DNA of 64,000 bases from Schistocephalus solidus (Eukaryota; Platyhelminthes; Cestoda; Diphyllobothriidea; Diphyllobothriidae): contig WEDG01003233.1 of the NCBI GenBank assembly GCA_017591395.1, positions 1 through 64,000 of the forward strand. The letters are read 5' to 3'. Positions 51,841 to 61,784 of the stretch are shown piece after piece (the stretch's first letter is position 1; each line of letters opens with the position of its first letter). The notes under the pieces are model-generated. The model saw only the letters and a program-made list of their open reading frames with translations, was not told the DNA's origin and ran no database searches. Both the position numbers and the translations under genes were made by a program.

Positions 51841-53499
51841 CGAACGGATGGCCTATAAGCGACTGAAAGGTCACTTCAAAAACATCTTTATCGTCTCCGT
51901 GTACGCACCAACTTCCCCTGCCGAACAGCACGACAAAGAAACGTTTTACTCGCAACTGCAAGCGTTAGTTGAAAGACTTTTGCGCCGCGGTCTGTTAATT
52001 GTTGCTGGGGCTGTAATGGCCGGACTGGGCGTGGTGACTCCACTAAAATTCATTTTACTGGCCATTTTGGGATGTAAAAATTGTGAGACTGCTAAACTTT
52101 GCTGACCAGAACCGACTGTTTGTCACGCACACGGGCTTCCAGCACCGCAACAAACACCTTCTAACCTGGTATTCAACGACGATCATACGGCCAGTCAGAT
52201 CGACTACATCCTAGTCAGTTCACGGTTTCGCAGCTGGGTTCATGATAGAGGATCGATGTGTGGTGCCGAGACTGGTAATGCCTATGGGTTTGACCATGTT
52301 CTCGTCCGTACACCCCTGAATGTGCACCTATCATCCGCACCCAAAATTTCACCTGCTAGACGCCTTGATGTCACCAAAATCCGGCAACCCGGCACTGCCG
52401 AGGCCCTAGACAGAGCAATCCGGTCCTGTTTTACTACACGAACAGACGGAGAAGGCATTAGTGAGTGGTCATCACTGAAGGCATTAGTCAATGAGGCGGC
52501 TGAGAAAATCCTTGGGTTTACTCAGCGACACCGCAGTGATTGGATCAGCAGAAGAACTCTTCAGTTGTCTGCCCAGACGGCTCGAGCCAGGTCCCGCAAG
52601 GATGCTTCCTACCGCCAACTCCGAAAGATGACGGGCTGACATAGCGACCTCGATAAAGCAGGCCTCAAACGCAGGTGACACTCGAAACCTCTACCAAATT
52701 ATCCGCCAAGTTAGTGGTAGCCGCTCTACACTGAACGACTCGGTTCATAACGTGAATGACAGCTTTATTGCTGAAAACCCGGCCAAGTTCGAGCGCTGGC
52801 GTGAGCACTACGAGAACCTGAATTTCGATACCGAGTCTAGGACCCCCTTACCACGTGCAACGGAGTCTCCTCCCTCTTCTGCCTATCCAGGGTCATGCAA
52901 CCCCCTTCTGAAGGAGAAGTCACTGATGCCTTAAGAAGGTTGCGCAAAAAAGGCACCTGGAGAGGACGGTATACCCTCTGAAATCTACAAGTTTTGTGTC
53001 GACACACTGGCGCCCTGGCTCCATGATGTGATTGTACAGCCGTCGAGACACGAGGTTGTTCCTGATGACTGGGGCTCAGGCATCCTTGTGCCTGTCCACA
53101 AGAAGGGAGAAAAACGAGATGCAAAAACTTCTGCTGCTGCTAGAATCTTCGCTATTGTCCTTCTCAGGCAATTTCAGGCTGTGCGCAACTCTAGGACGGG
53201 GCCCAACCAAGCCGGATTCCGTGCTGGGCGTGGATCTGTGGACTAAATATTCACACTAAGGCGTATCCTTGAATCCCACCATAGTTACAGCAACCGACAG
53301 CTGTATGCTTTGTCGAGTTTGCCGCCGCGTTCAATTCCATCGATCGTGAATTCTTATGGCGGATAATGGCACTAGATGGCCTACCATCGAAAATCATCGC
53401 CATGATTAAGGCCTATTACAGCTCAACCACTGCACGACATTTGGTCCATAACAATCACAAGCATTCGATATCTGGTCTGGTGTTCAACAGGGTTGCATT

Positions 53500-53907
53500 T
53501 TGTCGCCCATCCTGTTCAAGTACGCTATCGATTGGATTCTTGGGAAGGCCCTGCACGAAGAGGACGGTGTTGAGCTTGCACCCGGACGCCGGTTGGTTGA
53601 CCTCGACTACGCAGATGATATCACCTTACTAGCCGCAAACCTTGGCAATCTAAAGTCTATGGTGTCGCAGGTGAATGAAGTCGCTAAATCGGTCGGCTTG
53701 TCCATAAACGCGGGGAAGACCAAAGTTTTTTCAAGCTGCATCTCTGCCCAGGAAAAAGCACCTCTCGAGATTAATGGCTGTCAACGTGAAGAGGTACACA
53801 GTTTCAAATTACTTGAGGCGAGGTTGCTGTCAAATGGAAAGAGAAGGATGACATTGTCTCCCGAATCGATACTGCTCGTCGGGTTTTCTCAAGCCTGTAC
53901 CTGTTAA
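53500..53907 (+). pseudogene. LINE RT palm, YADD segment
   Basis: SPILFKYAIDWILGKAL, LVDLDYADDITLLAA and SLSINAGKTKV-like motifs form the catalytic palm. The open frame ends at 53907 before the C-terminal domain, which continues in other frames to 54294. Confidence 0.88.
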
Positions 53908-54399
53908 CCTGACGCGACATTTATATCAACACAAAGATTCGCATATACCGTGCGTCTGTCCGGTCTATCCTTCTCTATGGTTGTGAATGCTGGCCTACAC
54001 GCATAGAAGATGAGCTAAAACTGGAGGCATTTGATCACCACTGCTTTGTTGCCCACCTTACGAGCTCAGTGCTACTGCCCTTGAACCGACTCCACTACCC
54101 AGTTGGAGACGTCGAGGAAGGGGTCAGCTCAAAACCTGGCTCGACACGGTGAGTCAGGACATGGAAGTTGTTTTTGAACCTTCGGTATTCGGCGTACGTC
54201 GTTAGCGAAGAGAATGGATTGAACTGTCCAGGTCTGCTGTAGCAGATCGTCACGCGTGGAGGGGAACAATCCGTGACATAATTGAGGCCGGCTAGATCAG
54301 GCATGACTGCAGCCATAACAAGTACAAGTAAAACCATACGTACCCTAGTAGCATCGTATGGTGACTGTATGTACTCGTATCCCGACCTCTCGCGATAGG

Positions 54400-55990
54400 G
54401 TTGTAGGGAAATATGATTGAGTAACCAGATTGAACGATCTACGCAATCATTGGTTGTCCACTTTTCGAGCACTGACGGCGCGCGCGCCTATGCCACCATC
54501 AATGTGTGCATCTGACGTGCTGACTAATGTTTTGCGTTATCTCTATATACCCCTTTCATTCTAGGTAGCATGACATTCTTATGTTAAAACTGTTTAGGCA
54601 CGACTATAAACGGACGTGAGAAAGATTATTTCAAGGAAATGTTGAGAAAAATAGAGGAAAATGTAGACTTCTATGTCTCTAACAAGGACTCAGTTGAAAC
54701 TCGATCGGGATGCAGGCTAACTCGCAAACCGTACAGCATGCAAATAATTGAACTTCTAGATTTGGCATGATCCTGCAATACGAGTGGCATTTACTGTGTT
54801 CTATGTCCTACTTGATGACGAAGTCCCGGCTACCGTAAATTGTAAAGAAAAACAGAAGAGGAAGGAGCAGTCGGCTTGCCATTAAGTGACGCTATTAAAG
54901 GTACGTTATTGCCTACACAATGAACTTATCGTAAAATAGAAGTGTATATAATCTAGAACAAAGATGGGCGTCTTAAAACCTATGAGCTTTAGTTCAAGTT
55001 CACGAGGCTACACGCGACGTAAGTGGATGCACTCAGAAAGCGGCCAAATGGGCCTGATTGAATATTTAAGGTGACTGTCTGTTAGTCCGAAGATTAAATT
55101 AAACTCCTCTCGTTTAGCAACATACCCGGATACATACTTCCTCTCACACCTCAAACCGGACGTAAAGACGTTGGACGACGGTCAGATATGAGAATATTGG
55201 TTTTTAAGCTATTTTGCACAATAAATTATATAAAAATACTTTAAAGGACTTCCGCGTAAAGTGAATTCAGTGGTGGGGTGCAGGAAAAGGGGGTTTAATG
55301 AACTGAAAACTGTAGGAGAGTGGCTGTTGCCGAATAGCGCCGGATCGTGACTTTTCGTTGTTTTTTTCCACATTGAATAACTGTTAAAAACGCTAGTAAT
55401 CGAAAATATCCATCGCGACTTTTCCATAGCGGCTCGCTGTCGCATCACTATGGAATTGCTACTAGGGTATGCGACCCAGAGAAAACCAATTATTGAGTAC
55501 CCAACACACGATGGCTGTGCCAATAAGGAACAAATAGTACAACAAAAGACAAGCCGAAGCTAGACAGAGCATTGTATATAAAAGAAACAGACTAAAACAT
55601 AACTATGCCCTACTGCCAAGCTTAGCAGTTGACGTGAAAGACGTTAAGGACGAATTCACAATGCCGTTGTTCTCTGTGTGTGAAAGTCAGTAAAACCGAA
55701 ACATAAAACTAATGTATCATGATTTTGAAGAAACAGGACAAAAAAATGCAAGCAAATTGCTAAATGTACCATAGATATGGTATTATAACGTATATTATAA
55801 AACCTGTGAAAAAGGGTTAACCAACATATGAAAATAAGGAAGAATTCATACTCTAGGTCTACAAATAATAAATAAAAAGAACCCCAACAGTTTAAATTAA
55901 TGAGGAGAACCCGTACCCATAGTCGCCATACTTCAGGCACTATTCAAAACAGAATGGCAACTGCGCAGCCGAAGAACCAAAACGTATAGA
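54400..55990. other. AT-rich spacer, nothing recognised
   Basis: Between two LINEs. Open frames on the minus strand (55209-55523, 55656-55940) lack recognisable motifs. Confidence 0.45.
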
Positions 55991-55994
55991 CCGT

Positions 55995-57560
55995 TCGTTT
56001 CAGTTCAGTTCAGGGTTTTTGAGGAAAATAGGCTTACGCCTTTGAAATCCCTATTTGTTACATGAGAGTCAGAAAAATAAGAAGCAGTGTAAAGAAGTTA
56101 CAGCCAAGTGAATGCAGACAAATTTACGTGATTCACTGATATTGTTAAGGTTAAGTAGTCACATAGTCTTCGTGGTCCTGCAACATATCGATGTCAAGCC
56201 GATGTTTGAATGTATTCAAAGACTGGGACATTACACTCGCCTCAGGTAGGTTATTCCACGGTTCTGCGACGCGATTGGTGAAAAAATACTTCCCCACATC
56301 CAATCTTACATGGGGCACACTTCGTTTGAATGAAGGAACTCGGAACGTATTCGTAGTTGCAAGTTGGCAAAAGTCATCACACAGGAGGGTGCAATCCATG
56401 CCACGCACGATACTGAATAATTGTATTAAGTCTCCGTGCAATTGCCTATTACTCAGAGGATAGAGCTTAAGGTTATTTATGCAAATCTCATATGGCAGTT
56501 CACCTTGAACTCTTACAAATTTTGTGGCTGGCCGCTGCACCCTTTCGAGCATTTTGTAGTCCGGTTGGGTTAACGATCGCCAGGCTTGGAACGCATTTTC
56601 AAGATGTGGCCTTACAAACGTACCAAAGACTTACGAAAAGCAGTCTTCGTCGAAAACTTTAAATGCCCGCTTGACAGCTTACAGCCTTGAATTGGCGGAT
56701 ATACCCGCCTTGCAACATTGCGTAGAAGGCTTTAGGTTGTCTTTCATCCAAACGCCGAGATCCTTCTGTGTGTGTGCTTCAAATATTAGGGTCGCAAATC
56801 AACGACCTGCTTTCGATTTCCCAGACGTAGCAGGGCGCTTTTGTTTCAGTTGAAGGACAAGAGCCATTTGCGGGACCACTCGTCCAATCGACGAAGATTT
56901 TCTTGAATGTCGTCTCCATCGGCAGCATTGTGGATAATTTTCCAGATTTTTATATCCTGTGCAAACATAGCAAAGTCACAGTTCAATTCATGTACACAAA
57001 CATTAATGAACAAGAGAAATATGATCAGTCCGAGCACTGAACCTTATGGTATTCCACTCTCGATGACTGTGAGCTTTGATCACAATCCACCTACACAGAC
57101 CACTTGGAGCGACCAATGAGAAAATTTTTTATCGACGTAAGATGTTGGCCTCCAATACCAAACATTTTCAAATTTTAAAGGAGACGCTGGTGTGGAACAT
57201 TATTGAAGTCCTTCTGGAAATCAATGTAGGCCAAGTGCACAGTGTCTTTTGCGTCAAGTGCTTTTGTCCAGCTTTGCATCGTATAAAGTAATTTCATGAC
57301 ACACGATCTTCCCCTACGAAAACCGTATTGTACAGTTGATAAGAGGTTACGGGTTTCTAAATAAATCATCAATTCCTTTTTGATAACCTTCTCCATAACC
57401 TCGCAACAGATTGAGGTCAGGCTGACAGGGCTGTAGTTTTTACCAAATGCACGACCACCGCCTTTCTGAAGCGGTGTAATATGGGCTGTTTTTCAGTCCG
57501 TAGGAAGAATTCCCGTATCGAACGATAAAGGAAAAATCAGAAGAATGGGCTAGTCATCCA
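55995..57560 (-). mobile_element. CR1/jockey-like LINE 3' half, degenerate
   Basis: On the minus strand: RT start STVQYGFRRGRSCVMKLL and YIDFQKDFNNVPHQRLL (57175-57396), an active-site region FAQDIKIWK (57000-56950; the usual FADD has D changed to Q), then VQRPATKFVRVQGELPYE and the C-terminal domain RLDVGKYFFTNRVAEPWNNLP (56552-56151). The 3' UTR ends with three TGAAC units (about 56000-56013). Frames are broken between blocks, and the 5' end with endonuclease is missing. Confidence 0.88.
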
Positions 57561-58660
57561 TAAGTGCAAGAAAACCTGTGGATTACAGATCCTGATTACT
57601 TATGCCTCGGCGCGTCGTTTGAAATTGGTTTCGAATTTCAATTCCATCGAGCCTACGAGTTTTTAGTCTCTACCTCAGTGTAGAAGACACGGTGCTGGAA
57701 AATTATTAAAGAATTGTCTATATATTCCCCAGAGTTCGTAAATTGCGACTTGGACGTAAGGATTCTGAGGCTTGAAAAAAACACATCATACTGCTGAGGA
57801 TTCTTCCCTGCCACAGGATTGATCTGAACTGGAATTGATAGCCTCGATCTTTGCTGATTTCTGAAACTCACGCCGGCTGTGTGCTCACTGCATCTGCTTT
57901 CAATCGCGGTAGGGGCTCAAACCAAAGGATGAGTCATTGTATTTTCATATTTCATTATTCAATTTAATATCCTTACTGACTCTATGTTAATTTTGCAGCA
58001 ATTCTTACATGCCAAACTCAAGTTTCTTAAGTTTATTGTCACAAAAAATTGGCCCAGGACCTAGTTTTGAATCTGCACCATAAAATTGCTTGGGACCGTT
58101 TATCGGCCCCTAATAGCAATTCATATCAGACGTATATCGCCCGGATCTCCACATGTCGAGATACATATGTCCACTGTATGTCGACTTTGTCCGCTTTTCC
58201 GACATATGCCCAGTATCGAAATGTCGATACTTGTCGAAATAGACGAAAAAGGGTCGGATACTTCCTACTTAACCCCCCATTTAAAACGAATACATACGGA
58301 ACGCCCATTATTATTCCTTTACCGTGACCGCCAACAACGTAACCATTACTTCTCATCCTATTTAACTCGCGTATATGCCACTAAAGTCACATTTTCCCAT
58401 TTTCTCAACGTGTTGTACAAAATGTAAACACACAGTTGATGGAAATATGAAAAATGTGTATTATAAAACGTCCATAATAATATATGTACAATAATGGATA
58501 TTAGTATACTTAATATAAACAATATGGGGTTGTGGAATACGTTCAATCAGGGGTTAGCCGGGTTGTCAAGATGGGGGTTTGGAGTGGAGGTGGCTAGTCC
58601 TGGGTGGCATTCTAAAAATAGACAGTTAAACAATACGAAAGGAAATCAACTCACCATAAA
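57561..58660. other. Spacer, nothing recognised
   Basis: AT-rich with a few short TATA-like runs; no domain-bearing ORF. Confidence 0.45.
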
Positions 58661-58663
58661 AGG

Positions 58664-59262
58664 TTAATTCAGGCACGTGCCTTTGAACCCTTTTGCCGGC
58701 GGCATCAGGGACCTTTTCAGGCGCCTTACAAATGCGGCCTCCAACTCATAAAGGTTTAGACGGCCGCCACCATTCCACCTAACGTACAGCTCTAAATTGT
58801 TTGAAATTAGCAATAGATGTTTATACCCACCTGTAATAAGTTCATAGGGGGATTGATATACCCATTTGAATGGGAGCTGTACTGGCTGTCGGTAGAGTAA
58901 GCTCTGACGTTCGCAGTTTTGCTAGAATACGACGTTGGGTGGCCTGCACTTGCAGCAGCCGTTTCCCAAGTATGTTGAAACGTCGATACAGGTCTGCCTG
59001 AAATTCCGTTTGGGATTTTGAGGCAGATGCGTCTAGAACAATGAATACTCATAAGATAACAGTCTTACCTGCCTGCTGAGGACATCTTCTGGAAGGCAGA
59101 GTTTCCACTGATGTGTCAGAGATGCCATTTGATTGTTCTTCCTATTCATAATTATATGTGCAACATGCTACCTACCGGTGAAAGTGTAGGTGTCTGGTCC
59201 CACAAGTAGGAGTCCTCTTCCCTGTAACGACGTGGTCGCTTTGAATGCCGCCGCGAGCTCAT
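58664..59262 (-). CDS. Hypothetical small spliced gene (152 residues), unknown function
   Basis: Four exons on the minus strand join in phase with GT-AG introns of 34, 36 and 70 nt: 59262-59176, 59141-59069, 59032-58862 and 58791-58664. The start is ATG (MSSRRHSKRPRRYREED) and the stop TAA. The N-terminus is basic, possibly nuclear. Exon 3 contains LYRRFNILGKRLLQVQATQ followed by RRILAKL, a likely coiled coil. Other frames through the same exons are also open (for example 58807-59052), so the frame choice is uncertain. It may instead be the 3' part of a longer gene beginning at 59770. I do not recognise the family with certainty; a transposon-associated origin is possible. Confidence 0.45.
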
Positions 59263-59389
59263 GATCAATATCTACAACCGCACAGTAATGCACAAGTTTA
59301 GCATCCATGCGATCTAGCCGGTGCATCACATATAACAGCTGCTATGCGCACCATAACTGACTGATCATAGTTATCTAAACTAATACCAG

Positions 59390-59770
59390 CTAACTGTAAC
59401 TGATTTCACTAACACGAAAGCTGTAAGATGCCCTTAGCAGTGTTCGGGGGTCTGTGAGCATGTCTGGGACAAGCGATTTAAAAATTTCTAGAACATAACA
59501 TAGGTGGCTATGGGCAATGTTTGATTCAATAGCCCATTCCCTTACCCTATCCTGAATAGACTTATGCGAAGGGATACCACTCTCTACATCAACGGGCATG
59601 TCGATCAAAGTTTAAGCACCAGGCGATGCTGACGTGCATTCCTCGTCATGTATAACTCGTCTGCGCTTTAATCTATATCTATTAAGTTCATCATTAACTT
59701 CGCGGTATATTTCCGCGACATCGCGGGCAACATGCCTTCTAATGGTCCTTTTACAGGGCTGCCTATACAT
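59390..59770 (-). CDS. Hypothetical exons, transposon-associated-like N-terminal region
   Basis: ATG at 59770 opens MYRQPCKRTIRRHVARDVAE, then a basic/acidic stretch. A stop at 59612-59614 is removed if a 36-nt intron (GTGCTTAAAC to TGATGTAG) is spliced, and the frame then continues IQDRVREWAIESNIAHSHLC and DPRTLLRASYSFRV to 59390. The pattern of a basic HVAR segment followed by REWA...NI..H and D.RTLL resembles, from memory, N-termini of transposon-associated proteins seen in many invertebrates. It could be the 5' part of the gene at 58664-59262. Confidence 0.45.
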
Positions 59771-59989
59771 TGTAGATGGTTAATAAACAAAATAAATTGA
59801 TATAGTAAACAGTTAAGCAATGTTAAATGAGAAATAGGGTTTGACAGAAGGGCAGGCAGAATTTCGGTCAACCACGTACGTACGCAAGCCACGAGAAATA
59901 ACAGTGTGATGGCCACTTCCCGCGCCTACTCTAGACACACTATCATGCCAACCGATCACAGCACGGAGTCTTAATATAGATTAACCAAT

Positions 59990-61781
59990 GAGCAGAGGCT
60001 ATGTCCTATCTCGGAATGTTGAGATTTACGTATATCAGTGCTATATATGCATGCTATCAGGGGCGCATCTACTCACTCGGTCATATTTGCAGAGGATCTT
60101 GTTAAGCGAGTTAATGGACAAGCAGAAAACAACTACCTATCATTATTCTGCTATTTGTTCACCTCCCGCTAAACGGCGTAAAAGTTTACTAAGCTTAACT
60201 AATGTAGCATACGAAGACGAAACTTGTATGTGGCGTTTCAGCCTCCAGCAGAAATTCCCAGGGATGGAGCAGGAAATAAGCAATCTAAGACAAGAAATAG
60301 ATAGCTTTAAAAATTATATCTTGCCCAACTGTTAAAAAAGCTTCTGTTCGTAAAAAACCTACCACAAAGCAAAATACGTATTCATATATAGCTTCATCAA
60401 GCTTACATACAAGTCACATTAAACATGTCGCGATTGCTGAACCCGGTAAACCAGATGAATTTTCGCTACTTCCGAAGGGAGCCCCATCTAGTCCTTGCTC
60501 CACTCCACCAGTACTTAGTTCGGGTAGCATCAGCACTAATCTGGCTTTACCGCCCATCGCTACATCACTGGTAGACGTTGCACCAACATGCGATGTTGAA
60601 GAGGATGGGGATGTTGTGAATCCAAAGAGAAAAAGGTCTAATAAGAACAAGTCGTGCAGAGATTTGGCTCCAGCCCGGCTCATCTGGACCTATCGGGCAA
60701 AGTGAATTGGTTACCAGTACTCACTCAGCTGAAAGATCTGAGTTGCAAACGGGTGCTCGATTGAATCGAAAACATAATGTTATCATAAAGGGGTCCCGGA
60801 GTCAGCTTCAATTATTCCAAAGGAGCGAGTTAAACATGACTTGGATCTCCTTCAATTGTATGTAAAAGCGATGCTAACGGACGGCGAGTCCATCCACATT
60901 CTCAAGGCATATAGAATAGGGAATGCTCTGTCAGCACCCGAATAAAATCCTCGACCAAGACTTCTTAAAATCATCTTGGAAAACGAAACACAGGCACAGC
61001 TCCTGCTGCAGAGAATAGCAAACCTAAGGGGCCTGCATTCTGAAGTTTTATTTTAACCGGAATACGGGGTGAAAGAGTGAATGAAAATGAGACAGTTACT
61101 AATAGAACTGGAAACACGAAGGGCTAATTGCGAGGCACATCTCCAAATAAGAAACGGACAAATAGTTCAAGTGAAAAGAGCATTTCTTTGGTCGAAGGCA
61201 GGCATTCTGACAGCCTTACTGTCCCTTTTCAGAAACCGAACATGTGACCGCTTAAATTATTCGTATTAAATGCAAGATCTATGCTTAATAAGATGCCTTT
61301 GCTCCAGACTCTGGTTTTCATCCACCGCCCGGACATTGTAATAGTTACAGAGACATGGGCAACACCCTGTGTATCCGACTCCGAACTCTCTATTCTCGGC
61401 TACGCTTACATTCAGAATGATCGACACGAGGGCCGTGGTGGAGGAAGCTGTATCTATGTTAGACAACCACTTACATTTTTTCCATTGGACTATTGCCAAT
61501 TTACCGCGGTAGAGGAGAGCTGTTGGCTCCGAGTAGTCCTAAAAGATTACTACTCTTTACTCGTTGGTAGTGTCTATCGCCTACCCAATGCCAGCGAGGA
61601 TTACGATCTTTGTCTTTCGCTGGCATTAAGCGCTGCAGCTGACTTAAATCTGAAGTACTGCTTGATTGCAGGTGACTTCAATCTTCCTGAAGTTCACTGG
61701 TTTCCAACTTCCGGTCCTGCAAAGTTCGAAGACCTTCTTGAGGCCATAGATATCGGCATGTGGGACCAGGTAGTTGATTTT
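59990..61781 (+). mobile_element. LINE 5' half: ORF1-like and endonuclease domain, interrupted
   Basis: A coiled-coil candidate (QQKFPGMEQEISNLRQEIDS, near 60250-60320) is followed in broken frames by a nucleic-acid-binding domain of ORF1p type (LLKIILENETQAQLLLQRIA, then LLIELETRRANCEAHLQIRN, 60960-61170). The AP endonuclease is open at 61281-61784: RPDIVIVTETWATP, GGGSCIYVR, VGSVYRLPN, IAGDFNLPEVHW. It is cut just after DQVVDF, where the opposite-strand LINE tail begins. RT for this copy is not in the window. Confidence 0.85.
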
Positions 61782-61784
61782 TAG
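61281..61784 (+). pseudogene. LINE AP-endonuclease domain, truncated at C-terminus
   Basis: 167 codons with the endonuclease signatures TETW, SVYRLPN and GDFN. This domain nicks target DNA to prime reverse transcription. The expected continuation after QVVDF is absent because of the adjoining insertion; the TAG belongs to the inserted tail. Confidence 0.88.

Larger units (their letters stand above)
51125..54380 (+). mobile_element. Near full-length RTE-like LINE (endonuclease plus RT), degenerate
   Basis: The 5' region is shared with the fragment at 28090. The AP-endonuclease domain starts near 51575 (GIGCWNVRTFLDPGTQSLTA, CCLSEV) and continues in several frames to about 52260 (SQIDYILV). 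RT runs from about 52960 (APGEDG, EIYKFCVDTLAPWLHD), through GPNQAGFRAGRG and YADD (53608-53619), with KSVGLSINAGKTKV after it. The C-terminus ends RDIIEAG before TAG at about 54294, then an ACAAGT-type short tail. Frameshifts and stops occur throughout (for example at 51840, 52100, 52640, 52930, 53250, 53900). This family is often labelled craniofacial development protein 2-like in automatic annotation. Confidence 0.9.
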
